This document shows positions 9,517-19,891 of a stretch of 64,000 nt of DNA, piece by piece. Source of the DNA: Ornithinibacillus gellani (GTDB lineage: Bacteria > Bacillota > Bacilli > Bacillales > Amphibacillaceae). Under the pieces are notes generated by a model, which was given only the letters and a program-made list of their open reading frames with translations, ran no database searches and was not told where the DNA came from. The stretch lies in assembly GCF_003730295.1 (NCBI RefSeq), contig NZ_QTSZ01000047.1, positions 62,001-126,000 on the forward strand, in the 5' to 3' direction. A program made the position numbers and the translations under genes. Within the stretch, counting starts at the first letter, position 1; each line of letters opens with the position of its first letter.

Positions 9517-10449
9517 ATGGCCAGATATCTTTTAAAAAGAATTGGCTTTATTCTTATTTCCCTGTTTTTTATCATTTCCATCACATTTATCTTGATGAAG
9601 GCTGCTCCAGGTGGTCCTTTTGCTTCGGAACGAAAACTACCGCCTGCCATTGAACAGCAAATGAATGAGGCATATGGTTTGAACGATCCAATCTATAAGC
9701 AATATGCGGATTACCTCATTAACGCAGTGAAATTTGATTTTGGTCCGTCATTTAAATATACCGGACAAGAAGTAACAGATATTATTTCCAGGAGCTTACC
9801 CTATTCCCTCATTTTAGGGCTGGAAGCAATATTTTTAGCACTTTCAATTGGGGTCTTACTTGGGGTAATTGCGGCACTAAATCATAATAAATTTGGTGAT
9901 TATATTGCGATGGTTATTGCGGTACTCGGAATCTCAGTACCGAGTTTTATCATGGCCACAATTTTACAATATATATTTGCGATTAAACTGCAGGCACTGC
10001 CTGTGGCACGGTTTGAATCATTTGCCCACACAATATTGCCAGCAGTAGCACTTGCGACGACACCACTTGCATTTATCGCAAGGCTCATGCGCTCCAGTAT
10101 GCTTGAAGTGCTGCATGCGGACTATATAAAGACCGCAAAATCGAAAGGTCTAAATGATCGTGTTGTTACATATAGGCATGCACTTCGAAATGCAATTATG
10201 CCGGTGGTATCTTACCTGGGGCCACTCGTTGTGGGGATTTTAACAGGTAGCTTTATTATTGAGAAGATTTTTGGTATTCCAGGGCTCGGAAATGAGTTTG
10301 TTGTAAGCGTTACAAATCGTGATTATACCGTAATTATGGGCACAACCGTATTCTTTAGTGTGTTGCTGCTCGTCTCCATCTTAGTAGTCGATTTAATTTA
10401 TGGATTTATTGATCCGCGAATTAAGTTGTCTGGAAAGGGGAGTAAATAA
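9517..10449 (+). CDS. oppB: Oligopeptide ABC transporter permease OppB (copy 2)
   Basis: 310-aa permease, ATG 9517 after GGAGGTG. It has the same topology as copy 1: N-terminal helix, PGGPF motif, EAA-type loop and tail [12 protein letters not shown]. Protein identity to copy 1 is very high (substitutions are mostly conservative and near the N-terminus), while the DNA shows many synonymous changes. The duplication is therefore old and under strong purifying selection. The oppC2 start lies three bases after the stop. Confidence 0.93.
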   Translation: MARYLLKRIGFILISLFFIISITFILMKAAPGGPFASERKLPPAIEQQMNEAYGLNDPIYKQYADYLINAVKFDFGPSFKYTGQEVTDIISRSLPYSLILGLEAIFLALSIGVLLGVIAALNHNKFGDYIAMVIAVLGISVPSFIMATILQYIFAIKLQALPVARFESFAHTILPAVALATTPLAFIARLMRSSMLEVLHADYIKTAKSKGLNDRVVTYRHALRNAIMPVVSYLGPLVVGILTGSFIIEKIFGIPGLGNEFVVSVTNRDYTVIMGTTVFFSVLLLVSILVVDLIYGFIDPRIKLSGKGSK

Positions 10450-10452
10450 ACC

Positions 10453-11373
10453 ATGCAGCGAACAGAAATTAAACAGTCTGATTTTGAAGCACTCCCATTA
10501 GATCGTATGGATGCGGAAAAAATTGCTGGTGAAAGTACTTCTTATTGGAAAGATGCTTGGCGCAGATTCCGAAAAAATAAATTAGCACTTGCAGGTGTCG
10601 TAGTTATTATTTTACTCGGTATCATGGCATTTATTGGTGGTCCAATTTCTGGCCAAAACTATTATCAAAATGATTTGATGAATGCCAACCAAAAGCCTTC
10701 ATCTGAGCATTGGTTTGGTACAGATAACCTGGGAAGAGATGTATTTGCACGAACGTGGTATGGTGCTAAAATCTCTTTATTTATTGGTTTAATGGCTGCA
10801 CTAATAGACTTGATTATTGGGATTATTTGGGGAGCAGTCGCAGGTTTTTTCGGCGGTAAAGTGGACGAATATATGATGCGAATTGCAGATATTCTATACG
10901 GTGTTCCGTATTTACTGGTCGTTATCCTTTTAATGGTTATTATGCCACCAGGTCTGTGGACACTCATCATTGCGATGACGATAACAGGATGGATTAACAT
11001 GGCGAGGATTGTGCGGGGACAGGTTATGCAGCTTCGCTCAGAGGAATATGTGATGGCATCTCAATCATTAGGTGCGAGTAATTCACGACTCATGTTCCGG
11101 CATTTGGTGCCAAACACGATGGGTCCTATCTTGGTAACACTTACTTTAACGATTCCAAGTGCTATTTTTACCGAGGCATTTCTAAGCTTCCTTGGGCTCG
11201 GTGTACCGGCGCCACTGGCTAGTTGGGGAACCATGTCATCTGATGCACTCGGTTCGTTGCAGTATTATCCGTTTCAATTATTTTTCCCGGCATTCTTTAT
11301 TTGTTTAACGATGCTGGCATTTAACGTTATTGGTGACGGAATGCGAGATGCATTGGATCCGAAAGGGCGCTAA
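10453..11373 (+). CDS. oppC: Oligopeptide ABC transporter permease OppC (copy 2)
   Basis: 306-aa permease pairing with OppB. ATG 10453 is supported by the AAAGGGGAG site at the end of oppB2. The HWFGTDNLGRD motif and the EAA loop are present. Apart from the first 30 residues and a few positions (for example Met for Leu in SRLMFRH), the sequence equals copy 1, so the two permease cores may be interchangeable between the systems. Confidence 0.93.
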   Translation: MQRTEIKQSDFEALPLDRMDAEKIAGESTSYWKDAWRRFRKNKLALAGVVVIILLGIMAFIGGPISGQNYYQNDLMNANQKPSSEHWFGTDNLGRDVFARTWYGAKISLFIGLMAALIDLIIGIIWGAVAGFFGGKVDEYMMRIADILYGVPYLLVVILLMVIMPPGLWTLIIAMTITGWINMARIVRGQVMQLRSEEYVMASQSLGASNSRLMFRHLVPNTMGPILVTLTLTIPSAIFTEAFLSFLGLGVPAPLASWGTMSSDALGSLQYYPFQLFFPAFFICLTMLAFNVIGDGMRDALDPKGR

Positions 11374-11410
11374 TAACTGAAAGGGATGTTGTAGAAAGGA
11401 GCGCATAGCA

Positions 11411-12439
11411 GTGAAAAAATTATTGGAAGTAAAAGATCTATCCATATCTTTTGATACGTATGGAGCTGAAGTACAAGCAGTTAGAAATATTTCCTTTCAT
11501 TTAGATGAAAAAGAAACATTGGCAATCGTTGGAGAGTCAGGTTCTGGGAAAAGTGTAACCGCACAATCCTTGATGCGCCTTGTGCCGATGCCTCCTGGGA
11601 AATTTGTTGGTGGTTCCATCATTTTTGATGGGGAGGATATCACGCAAAAGTCAGAGAAACAAATGGAATCGATTCGAGGAAAAGATATTAGTATGATATT
11701 TCAGGACCCGATGACTTCATTGAATCCAACGATGACAGTTGGTAAGCAAATAGCTGAAGGTCTTATCAAACACCAAAATCTTTCCAAAAAAGCAGCGCAT
11801 GACCGTGGTGTAGAATTGTTGAAGCTCGTAGGTATCCCAAATCCTGAAGCACGTATAAAGCAATATCCACATCAATATTCAGGTGGAATGCGGCAAAGAG
11901 CAATGATTGCTATTGCGCTTGCCTGTAATCCTAAAATATTAATTGCGGATGAACCAACAACGGCATTGGACGTTACAATCCAAGCACAAATATTGGATTT
12001 AATGCGTGAATTACAGGACAAGACAGGAACCGCTATTATTCTTATTACCCATGACTTAGGAGTTGTAGCGAATGCAGCAAGTCGTGTGGCAGTAATGTAT
12101 GGTGGGAAAATTGTCGAAACAGGTACAGTAGATGAAATTTTTTACAATCCAAAGCATCCATATACATGGGGACTACTGGGCTCTATGCCGAAATTAGACG
12201 CGGAAGGGGAGGAACTTCAAGCCATTCCTGGTTCACCACCAGATTTAGCGGATCCCCCAAAAGGCTGTCCATTTGTCACACGTTGTCCCTATGCAATGAA
12301 AGTCTGTGAACAGCATATGCCGGACTATAAAGAATTATCTTCCACACAAAAAACAGCTTGTTGGTTATTGGATGAACGTGCACCAGATGTTGAGCCGCCA
12401 GAATCAGCAATCGTAGGGGGGACAGAGGTTCATGGCTGA
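11411..12439 (+). CDS. oppD: Oligopeptide ABC transporter ATPase OppD (copy 2)
   Basis: 342-aa ATPase, GTG 11411 after GAAAGGAG. Walker A GESGSGKS (41-48), signature YSGGMRQR, Walker [10 protein letters not shown], oligo_HPY domain and C-terminal Cys motif ([15 protein letters not shown]) are all present. The stop overlaps the oppF2 start by 8 bases, the same arrangement as in copy 1, showing that the whole operon was duplicated as a unit. Confidence 0.92.
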   Translation: MKKLLEVKDLSISFDTYGAEVQAVRNISFHLDEKETLAIVGESGSGKSVTAQSLMRLVPMPPGKFVGGSIIFDGEDITQKSEKQMESIRGKDISMIFQDPMTSLNPTMTVGKQIAEGLIKHQNLSKKAAHDRGVELLKLVGIPNPEARIKQYPHQYSGGMRQRAMIAIALACNPKILIADEPTTALDVTIQAQILDLMRELQDKTGTAIILITHDLGVVANAASRVAVMYGGKIVETGTVDEIFYNPKHPYTWGLLGSMPKLDAEGEELQAIPGSPPDLADPPKGCPFVTRCPYAMKVCEQHMPDYKELSSTQKTACWLLDERAPDVEPPESAIVGGTEVHG

Positions 12440-13430
12440 AACAAGAGAAAAACTGCTGGAAATAAAAAATTTAAAAAAGCATTTTAGAATTGATCGCAAG
12501 CACACATTACGAGCGGTTGACGGTATTTCTTTTGATATTTACCGTGGTGAAACCTTTGGACTCGTAGGTGAATCTGGTTGCGGTAAATCAACTGCGGGCA
12601 GAACCATATTAAGATTGTACGATGCTTCCGATGGTGAAGTGAAGTTTCATGGCGAGAATGTTCACGCCAGAAAGTCAAAAAAAGAATTAAAAAGTTTTAC
12701 ACGCAGCATGCAGATGATTTTTCAGGATCCATATGCTTCTCTCAATCCGAGAATGACTGTAAAGGATATTATTGCTGAAGGCATTGATATACATGGCTTA
12801 GCTAAGAATAAGAAAGAGCGGACAGAACGAGTAAACAGCCTATTAAAAACAGTAGGTCTAAATACAGAACACGGAAATCGTTACCCTCATGAATTTAGTG
12901 GTGGTCAGCGTCAGCGAATTGGTATTGCACGGGCATTAGCAGTTGACCCTGATTTTATCGTGGCGGATGAACCAATCTCAGCATTGGATGTATCCATTCA
13001 AGCACAAGTCGTAAATTTACTCAAACGACTGCAAAAGGATCATGGACTCACTTACTTATTTATTGCCCATGACCTTTCCATGGTGAAGCATATTAGTGAT
13101 CGCGTAGGCGTGATGTATCTTGGAAATATGGCGGAAATTGCAACAAGTAAAGAATTATATGAAAACCCGATGCATCCGTATACCCAAGCATTACTTAGTG
13201 CGATACCACTTGCAGACCCTGAAGTAGAACGTACAAGAGAGCGGATCATTGTTGAGGGAGATGTACCAAGCCCAATCAGCCCTCCAAGTGGATGCCGGTT
13301 CCGAACAAGGTGTCCATTTGCAACGGACATTTGTGCGAAGGTAGTACCTGAATTTCAAGAATATAAGAAGGAACATTGGGTAGCCTGTCATCTTTATGAT
13401 GAACGGTATGCAGATCAAATGAAACAATAG
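12432..13430 (+). CDS. oppF: Oligopeptide ABC transporter ATPase OppF (copy 2)
   Basis: 332-aa ATPase, ATG 12432 after GGGGGGACAGAGG. Walker [26 protein letters not shown] and the oligo_HPY/Cys tail are intact. It ends the second opp operon and is followed by a hairpin terminator. It is highly similar to the copy at 5604, with differences concentrated at the N- and C-terminal ends. Confidence 0.92.
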   Translation: MAETREKLLEIKNLKKHFRIDRKHTLRAVDGISFDIYRGETFGLVGESGCGKSTAGRTILRLYDASDGEVKFHGENVHARKSKKELKSFTRSMQMIFQDPYASLNPRMTVKDIIAEGIDIHGLAKNKKERTERVNSLLKTVGLNTEHGNRYPHEFSGGQRQRIGIARALAVDPDFIVADEPISALDVSIQAQVVNLLKRLQKDHGLTYLFIAHDLSMVKHISDRVGVMYLGNMAEIATSKELYENPMHPYTQALLSAIPLADPEVERTRERIIVEGDVPSPISPPSGCRFRTRCPFATDICAKVVPEFQEYKKEHWVACHLYDERYADQMKQ

Positions 13431-13446
13431 AGGTAAGATGAAAAAA

Positions 13447-13492
13447 AGAAACTACCTACTCTAGTATGCTAGATGACAGGGAGTTTCTTTTC
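13447..13492 (+). terminator. Terminator of the second opp operon
   Basis: AGAAACTACCT pairs with AGGGAGTTTCT through a stem of about 11 bp (with internal TCTAG/CTAGA pairing), followed by TTTTCC. Confidence 0.7.
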
Positions 13493-13556
13493 CTATGTAA
13501 ACCCTACTAGCAGCAGGCGTAAATAACAAATTATTATTAGAATGGAAAAAATAGAC

Positions 13557-13586
13557 TTGAAATCTAGTACAACTTTCACTTATAAT
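13557..13586 (+). promoter_or_regulatory. Candidate upstream promoter P1 of the app operon
   Basis: TTGAAA (13557-13562) and TATAAT (13581-13586) are separated by 18 bp. Transcription would begin near 13593, just before the cre site, giving a leader of about 400 nt before appD. Confidence 0.45.
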
Positions 13587-13603
13587 AAGATTCGCACGAT
13601 AAT

Positions 13604-13617
13604 TGTAAACGCTTACA
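13604..13617. promoter_or_regulatory. Perfect cre (CcpA) site upstream of appD
   Basis: TGTAAACGCTTACA fits the cre consensus TGNAANCGNNNNCA at every position and is nearly palindromic. It lies about 11 bp after the predicted P1 start, a classic roadblock position, which predicts glucose repression of peptide uptake from P1. No ORF is seen in the 13618-13991 leader. Confidence 0.7.
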
Positions 13618-13836
13618 GGTTTTTCGTTGCTTTTAAATGATGAATGTCGGTTAAAACATTTAAAATTGTTATGGTACAAGACTGTAAAACAGGTAAATTG
13701 TCATACATCACATAAAAAGATGTAAAAAGGACTGGTTAATTAGACATGGGGCTGTGAAGCCTTGAAACTGCTATATTTGTCTATAAATCGCGCCATGTTC
13801 AATTCGGGGCGGGCATCCAAAAATGTAAAAAAGACC

Positions 13837-13865
13837 TTGTAAAGTTACAGAAAATAATATATACT
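13837..13865 (+). promoter_or_regulatory. Candidate downstream promoter P2 of the app operon
   Basis: TTGTAA (13837-13842), a 17-bp spacer and TATACT (13860-13865). It lies downstream of the cre and so would escape roadblock repression. Confidence 0.45.
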
Positions 13866-13991
13866 TTAAAAAATTGCTATTATATTACAGTCTCGTGTCA
13901 GATGATTAACAATACATAAATTAACCGTAAATTGTTGGAATTTTTAAAGAAAGAAAACAATTTGCTTCATTTTTGGAGAGGGGGAGAGCAG

Positions 13992-15023
13992 TTGACAACA
14001 AAGCATCAAGACACCAATCTGCTCAAAGTTGAAAATTTACATACAGGTTTCTTTATAAATAATGAATTACATAATGCAGTAGCGGGTGTCAGTTTTGACG
14101 TGAAAAGAAAAGAAGTTGTCTGTGTCGTAGGGGAATCTGGTTGTGGTAAGAGTGTTATGAGTTTGTCCATTATGAAACTACTACCTGAAATGAACTCTAA
14201 AATAAGTGACGGAGAAATTCTTTTTGAAGGTAATGACCTAGTGAAAAAGTCGGATAAGCAAATGCGAAAGGTCCGGGGTAAGGATATCGCAATGATATTC
14301 CAGGAGCCAATGACGGCATTAAACCCGGTTTTTACTATTGGTTATCAATTGCAAGAAGTATTATTTAACCATATGAAAATTTCTAAGAAAGCAGCGAGAG
14401 AGCGTGCAATTGAACTATTAAAAGAAGTCGGAATATCCCGACCAGAGAGAATTATTGATGAATACCCACATCAGCTATCTGGTGGTATGAGGCAAAGGGT
14501 TATGATTGCTATGGCAATAGCTATTCACCCTAAATTACTCATTGCGGATGAACCAACGACTGCACTAGATGTAACAGTTCAAGCGCAAATTCTAGATCTT
14601 TTGAAGGATATCCAAGAAAAAGAAGATATGGCAATCATGTTAATTACCCATGATCTTGGTGTTGTAGCAGAAATGGCAGACCGTGTTCTTGTCATGTATG
14701 CAGGACAAATAGTGGAATCTGGAGTAGTTACGGAGCTATTTGCGAATCCGTCACATCCATATACCGAATCCTTGCTGCAAAGTATACCAAGAATGGATGA
14801 AGTGACAGATAAGCTAAATACAATTGGAGGGGTTGTTCCTTCTTTAGAAAATATGCCTAAAGTCGGGTGTCGTTTTGCTGACAGATGTCCTAAAGCATTT
14901 GGAGATTGTACGAAGATCACCCCACAGCTTGCTGATGTTGGAAATGGACATCAAACTCGATGCCTTCTTTATGATGCTTGCTACCCAGATAAGACCTCGA
15001 AAAAGGAGGAAGTAAAGCAATGA
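13992..15023 (+). CDS. appD: App-type oligopeptide ABC transporter ATPase AppD
   Basis: ATPase of a third peptide importer. TTG 13992 follows a purine-rich GGAGAGGGGGAGAG site; an upstream in-frame TTG at 13932 has no site and is rejected. The 343-aa product has Walker A GESGCGKS, signature LSGGMRQR, Walker [12 protein letters not shown] and an oligo_HPY tail (HPYTESLLQSIP, CRFADRCPKAFGDC). Gene order D-F-A-B-C is that of the B. subtilis app operon, which is the main reason for the app name. The 4-base ATGA overlap with the next gene indicates coupling. Confidence 0.85.
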   Translation: MTTKHQDTNLLKVENLHTGFFINNELHNAVAGVSFDVKRKEVVCVVGESGCGKSVMSLSIMKLLPEMNSKISDGEILFEGNDLVKKSDKQMRKVRGKDIAMIFQEPMTALNPVFTIGYQLQEVLFNHMKISKKAARERAIELLKEVGISRPERIIDEYPHQLSGGMRQRVMIAMAIAIHPKLLIADEPTTALDVTVQAQILDLLKDIQEKEDMAIMLITHDLGVVAEMADRVLVMYAGQIVESGVVTELFANPSHPYTESLLQSIPRMDEVTDKLNTIGGVVPSLENMPKVGCRFADRCPKAFGDCTKITPQLADVGNGHQTRCLLYDACYPDKTSKKEEVKQ

Positions 15024-16039
15024 CCAAGCAATTGGATACCGTGAAAGAACCTAAACAGGAAACGAAAGATGACGTTCTTGTTGACATTATAAATTTAAAG
15101 AAATATTATCCCGTTCATGCTGGATTCTTCAAGAGGAAGGTTGGAGATGTGAAGGCGGTTGATGATATTTCTATATCCTTAAAACGAGGAGAAACTTTTG
15201 GACTTGTTGGTGAATCCGGCTGCGGTAAGTCTACTGCAGGAAGAACAATTTTAAGATTAACGGACGTTACAGAAGGAAAAATTATTTTTGATGGCAATGA
15301 TATAACGAAACTTAGTGGAGCTAAACTGCGTAAATTTCGCGAAAAGTTTCAGATGGTGTTTCAAGATCCATATGCATCTTTAAATACAAAAATGATGGTT
15401 GGACATATCGTAGATGAACCTTTACGAAACTTTTATAAAAAATCTAGTAAACAATTGAAGCCGGAAGTGATGGCATTATTAAACCGGGTTGGACTACGCG
15501 AAAGTGACTATTATAAATATCCCCATGAATTTTCAGGTGGGCAAAGACAAAGAATTGGAATTGCAAGAGCATTGGCATTGAAACCGCAACTAATTATTGC
15601 GGATGAGCCAGTCAGTGCATTGGATGTTTCCATTCAGTCACAGGTTCTAAATCTTTTAAAAGAACTACAAGATGAATTTAATTTGACTTATTTATTTATT
15701 GCGCATGACCTAAGTGTTGTGAAGCATATGAGTGATAGAATCGGCGTAATGTATCTTGGTAATATGGTTGAGGTTGGAGATAACGAAGAAATATATAAGG
15801 AGCCGCTGCATCCTTATACCCAAGCACTTATCTCCGCAATACCAGAACCAGATCCAACACTAAAAAAGGAACGCATCGTCTTGCAAGGAGATGTTCCTAG
15901 TCCTCAAAACCCACCTTCTGGTTGTGTATTCCATACACGCTGTCCGGTGGCTATGCCTAAATGTAAGGAAATTGTTCCACAATTGAAGGAGGTGAGGCCT
16001 AACCATCAGGTCGCATGTCTCTTATATGATGAGGATTAA
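15020..16039 (+). CDS. appF: App-type oligopeptide ABC transporter ATPase AppF
   Basis: 339-aa ATPase, ATG 15020 after AAGGAGGAAG. Compared with OppF it carries an N-terminal extension and the insert YPVHAGFFKRKVGDV typical of DppF/AppF proteins. Walker [17 protein letters not shown], Walker B IIADEPVSALD and a C-terminal oligo_HPY segment with Cys (GCVFHTRCP) are present. It overlaps appD and precedes appA by 30 bp. Confidence 0.87.
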   Translation: MTKQLDTVKEPKQETKDDVLVDIINLKKYYPVHAGFFKRKVGDVKAVDDISISLKRGETFGLVGESGCGKSTAGRTILRLTDVTEGKIIFDGNDITKLSGAKLRKFREKFQMVFQDPYASLNTKMMVGHIVDEPLRNFYKKSSKQLKPEVMALLNRVGLRESDYYKYPHEFSGGQRQRIGIARALALKPQLIIADEPVSALDVSIQSQVLNLLKELQDEFNLTYLFIAHDLSVVKHMSDRIGVMYLGNMVEVGDNEEIYKEPLHPYTQALISAIPEPDPTLKKERIVLQGDVPSPQNPPSGCVFHTRCPVAMPKCKEIVPQLKEVRPNHQVACLLYDED

Positions 16040-16069
16040 ATTTAAATTACAATATTAAAGGGGGAAATT

Positions 16070-17815
16070 TTGTTGAACAAGAAATTATGGTTTTTACTAG
16101 TATTACTTTTGTCGCTAGTACTAGCACTAGGCGCTTGCTCTAGTTCTTCAGGTGATGGCGATGATAAGGGCAAAGATGATGGCAAGACAGAAGACACGAA
16201 TAAAGGTGATGACGGTGAAGCTGCTGATGGGGAGCCGCAAGAAGGTGGAACATTGGTTTATGCGCTTGACTCAGCACCAGACGGTGTTTTCAACATCAAC
16301 TTCTATGGTACTGCAACAGATGCAGAGGTAATTGGTTTCTTTGATGATGGTCTAATTAAGTATGATGATGAATTAAAGCCAGTACCTAATATTGCTGAAT
16401 GGGAAACAGACGATAATAAAGTATTTACTTTTAAGTTTAAAGAAGGCGTAAAATGGCATAACGGTGAAGAATTAACCGTTGATGATTGGGTATTTGCTTT
16501 GGAAACAATCGCACATCCTGATTATGATGCATCCCGCTATGCAAACGTAAAAAATATTGAAGGTGCAGAGGCTTTCCATGAAGGTGAGGCAGACAGCATC
16601 TCCGGTTTGAAAGTTGTAAATGATTATGAAATTGAAATTACATTTGATAAAGCACGTGTAAACAACTTGGAAAACCTATGGACATATCCTATGTCTCGTA
16701 AAGAATTTGAAGGCGTGGAAGTAGCTGACATGTCTGAATCCGAACAGGTTCGTACAAATCCAGTTGGAACAGGTCCATTTAAAGTAACAAAGATTGTTCC
16801 AGGTGAATCTATTCAGTTTGAAGCTTTTGAAGATTATTGGCAAGGTAAACCACATATCGATAGCATTGTTTTGAAAGTTATCGATCCTAGTCTAGTTGTT
16901 GAGGAACTAAGAGGTGGTACGCTCGATATGACTGCATTCCACCCAAGTAACTATGAAGAAATTAATGCTTTGGACAATGCTGAAGTACTGCGTGCTCCGG
17001 GTCTAAGCTACTATTATGTTGGATTTAGACTGGGATCGTACGATGGTAAGAAAGCAACAATGGATTATGAAAAATATCAGAACCAAGATCTACGTCTTGC
17101 AATGGCACACGCTATTGATCGTGAAGCTTGGATTGATGAGTATTTCTACGGTCTAGGTGAATCTTTGAACCGTGTTGTACCTTCTGCACACTGGATCGCT
17201 GCAGATGATGCAGATCTCGAAAATCATTTCGAATTTGATCCTGAATTAGCAAAACAGATCTTGGAAGATGCTGGTTACGTGGATACAGACGATGATGGTT
17301 TCCGTGAGGATCCAGACGGTAATAAATTTGTTGTTAAGTTCAGTCACTATGCAACAGATAACCCAGACTTTGAAGCACGTGCAAAAGCGTTGACGCAGTA
17401 CTGGAATGATGTTGGATTGGAAACAGAACTTGAAATGACTGACTCTGGTTTGTATTATCCACTTCTGGAAGAAGGGGACGATAGCATGGAAGTCTTCTTC
17501 GGTGGTTGGTCAACTGGAGCAGATCCAGACCCGACAGCACTATGGCAGTCTGATATGGTTTGGAACTTCCCACGTTGGGTTGATGAAGAAAATGACCAGC
17601 TAATGGAAGATGCTTTGGATATCGAAATTGTTGGTACAGACCAAGATAAGCGTAAAGAACTTTACGTTGAATGGCAGCAGAATATCAATGAATTCATTCC
17701 AATGATTCCAGTTGCTGAATTGGAAGAAGTTCTAGCTATCAGCTCACGACTTCAGAACGTAACCATGGATGTATCTGGTACAAACAGTCCACATGAGTGG
17801 TGGATTCAACAATAA
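16070..17815 (+). CDS. appA: App-type peptide-binding lipoprotein AppA
   Basis: 581-aa extracytoplasmic peptide-binding lipoprotein. The start is one of two adjacent TTG codons (16070 or 16073) after AAAGGGGG. The lipobox is LGAC (Cys23), followed by Ser residues and a Gly/Asp/Lys linker, then an SBP_bac_5 domain (GGTLVYALDSAPDG near its start, SYYYVGFRLG in the middle). It differs clearly from both OppA copies and so probably recognises other peptides. Its place inside the operon between ATPases and permeases matches B. subtilis appDFABC. Confidence 0.85.
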   Translation: MLNKKLWFLLVLLLSLVLALGACSSSSGDGDDKGKDDGKTEDTNKGDDGEAADGEPQEGGTLVYALDSAPDGVFNINFYGTATDAEVIGFFDDGLIKYDDELKPVPNIAEWETDDNKVFTFKFKEGVKWHNGEELTVDDWVFALETIAHPDYDASRYANVKNIEGAEAFHEGEADSISGLKVVNDYEIEITFDKARVNNLENLWTYPMSRKEFEGVEVADMSESEQVRTNPVGTGPFKVTKIVPGESIQFEAFEDYWQGKPHIDSIVLKVIDPSLVVEELRGGTLDMTAFHPSNYEEINALDNAEVLRAPGLSYYYVGFRLGSYDGKKATMDYEKYQNQDLRLAMAHAIDREAWIDEYFYGLGESLNRVVPSAHWIAADDADLENHFEFDPELAKQILEDAGYVDTDDDGFREDPDGNKFVVKFSHYATDNPDFEARAKALTQYWNDVGLETELEMTDSGLYYPLLEEGDDSMEVFFGGWSTGADPDPTALWQSDMVWNFPRWVDEENDQLMEDALDIEIVGTDQDKRKELYVEWQQNINEFIPMIPVAELEEVLAISSRLQNVTMDVSGTNSPHEWWIQQ

Positions 17816-17872
17816 AGACTAATTAACTTACGTTGCGAATGAATGACGTAATAAGATAAGGAGTACTGCATT

Positions 17873-18838
17873 ATGTTGAAATACAGCCTTAGAAGAATTT
17901 TAGGCATGATTCCAATGTTGATCCTTATCTCCATTGTGGTATTTACCCTGGCAAAGCTTATGCCAGGGGATGCCCTCAGTGGAGAAATTGATCCGACCAA
18001 CACAAACCCAGAGTATATTGAAAACATGCGCGAGAAACTTGGTTATAATGATCCTTATTATAAACAATACATACGTTGGATTACGGACTTTGCTCAAGGT
18101 GACTTCGGAAAGTCGGTTCGGTATAAAACGAAGGTTTCATCCATCATCGCTGAAAAACTTCCAAATACGATCTTCCTTGGAGTTGCCTCACTAGTTATTA
18201 CATATATTTTGGCATTTATTATGGGAATTTATGCTGGTAGAAAGCCATATACACTTGGTGACCATGCCATTGGTGGTTTCAACTATTTTGGATTGGCAAT
18301 CCCGTCCTTTGTTGCTGGTGTTTTTGCTATTTATCTGTTTTCCTTTAAATTAGGCTGGTTTCCATCCAATGGTTCCGTAGACATTATGGTCCAGGAGGGA
18401 ACATTGGAATATTGGCTTAGCAGGATTCATCATGTAATTTTACCTGCACTCGTGCTTGGCATGCTCAGTACTGCCAGTTACACACAGTTTTTAAGGAATG
18501 ATATCATCGAAAATAGCAGAAAAGACTTTGTTCGTACGGCAAAGGCAAAAGGAACGTCGCAAAGTAAGATTTATAATGTCCATATTTTGCGTAACTCCAT
18601 CATTCCACTCGTAACGTTTCTTGGCTTTGATATCGTATCCATCATTGGTGGTGCAGTCATTACAGAAACTATCTTTACATATCCAGGTATTGGACAGTTG
18701 TTCTTAACCTCCGTACAGGCAAGAGACTATTCTGTTTTGATGGCAATTACCATGATGTTTTCATGTCTTGTTCTTGTAGGGAATTTAGTCGCTGATATAT
18801 TATACGGAATTGTGGATCCGCGGATCCGTCTGGAATAG
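17873..18838 (+). CDS. appB: App-type peptide ABC transporter permease AppB
   Basis: 321-aa OppB-family permease, ATG 17873 after AAGGAG. It has an N-terminal helix (10-28), PGDAL in place of the Opp PGGPF, then five helices with an EAA loop ending RNSIIP, and tail DILYGIVDPRIR. It forms the channel with AppC, encoded 14 bp downstream. Confidence 0.87.
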   Translation: MLKYSLRRILGMIPMLILISIVVFTLAKLMPGDALSGEIDPTNTNPEYIENMREKLGYNDPYYKQYIRWITDFAQGDFGKSVRYKTKVSSIIAEKLPNTIFLGVASLVITYILAFIMGIYAGRKPYTLGDHAIGGFNYFGLAIPSFVAGVFAIYLFSFKLGWFPSNGSVDIMVQEGTLEYWLSRIHHVILPALVLGMLSTASYTQFLRNDIIENSRKDFVRTAKAKGTSQSKIYNVHILRNSIIPLVTFLGFDIVSIIGGAVITETIFTYPGIGQLFLTSVQARDYSVLMAITMMFSCLVLVGNLVADILYGIVDPRIRLE

Positions 18839-18852
18839 AGAGGAGGAACATC

Positions 18853-19752
18853 ATGAATGCGGTTGAAAGAACAGAAGTAAAGCAACCTAGAACAAATGCC
18901 TCTCCATGGGCAATTGCACGCAGGAAATTTTTGAAAAATAAGCTTGCCATGACTAGTTCCGCCTTTCTCTTGATTGTAATTATTCTATCCTTTTTGGCAC
19001 CTTATATTACAACAGTAGACATTAGTCGAGTAAATGTTGGCTATTCAGGTTTGCCACCCTCATCGGAAAATTGGCTAGGAACTGATACAAGTGGCAGAGA
19101 TGTATTTACTAGGTTACTTTATGGTGGTAGGGTGTCCTTAACAGTTGGGATGTCTGTAACAGCGATTGTAATTTTTATTGGAACATTAATTGGTTCCGTA
19201 GCTGGCTATTTTGGTGGATTTGTAGATTCTGTCTTGATGCGCTTCACAGATTTTATTTTAAACTTCCCATTTTTGATTTTTGTTATCGTACTAAATGCGA
19301 TTTTATTCAATAAGGTATCGGGTGTGTGGGTACTTATTGCAACCATTAGTGTGCTAAGTTGGGGAGGAATAGCCCGAATTGTCCGTAGTAAAATTTTAGC
19401 AGAAAAAGAGAATGAATATATTCTTGCAGCGCAATCTATTGGAACCCCTGCTTCAAAAATTATCGTAAAGCACCTTCTTCCTAACGTGCTTTCGGTTATT
19501 ATTGTACAGGCTACCTTAACATTTGCGGGAATGATTATTGCAGAGGCTGGACTAAGTTTCCTAGGTTTTGGGGTACCACAAGAAGTACCGAGCTGGGGTA
19601 ACATGCTGTCGTCTGCTAATAAGTCAGATGTACTCCAAAATAAACCGTGGATTTGGATGCCACCCGCAACCATTATTACAATTACCATTCTTTCCATTAA
19701 CTTTATTGGGGAAGGTTTGAAGGATGCCTTTAACCCACGTTCATTTAAATAA
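18853..19752 (+). CDS. appC: App-type peptide ABC transporter permease AppC
   Basis: 299-aa OppC-family permease, ATG 18853 after AGAGGAGG. N-terminal cytoplasmic tail, first helix (about 34-52), the motif NWLGTDTSGRDV, five further helices with an EAA loop ending HLLPN, and C-terminus DAFNPRSFK. Last gene of the app operon, followed by a strong terminator. Confidence 0.87.
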   Translation: MNAVERTEVKQPRTNASPWAIARRKFLKNKLAMTSSAFLLIVIILSFLAPYITTVDISRVNVGYSGLPPSSENWLGTDTSGRDVFTRLLYGGRVSLTVGMSVTAIVIFIGTLIGSVAGYFGGFVDSVLMRFTDFILNFPFLIFVIVLNAILFNKVSGVWVLIATISVLSWGGIARIVRSKILAEKENEYILAAQSIGTPASKIIVKHLLPNVLSVIIVQATLTFAGMIIAEAGLSFLGFGVPQEVPSWGNMLSSANKSDVLQNKPWIWMPPATIITITILSINFIGEGLKDAFNPRSFK

Positions 19753-19755
19753 AAC

Positions 19756-19808
19756 GCTGTATGTTGATGTAATGAAGGCTAGCCCTCTATATCAACATGC
19801 AGTTTTTT
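19756..19808 (+). terminator. Terminator of the app operon
   Basis: TGTATGTTGATGTA pairs with TATATCAACATGCA, followed by a T6 run. Confidence 0.8.
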
Positions 19809-19827
19809 AATTTTCACTCACAGATTA

Positions 19828-19860
19828 AACACCCATTTCAAGTCGATTGAAATGGGTGTT
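19828..19860. terminator. Stem-loop between convergent genes
   Basis: A 14-bp stem (AACACCCATTTCAA) closes a short loop around GTCG. There is no long T-tract on either side, but its place between appC and the convergent membrane-protein gene suggests a bidirectional transcript end. Confidence 0.55.
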
Positions 19861-19891
19861 CTAAATCGTAACGTTAAGCTGAAATTTTATA

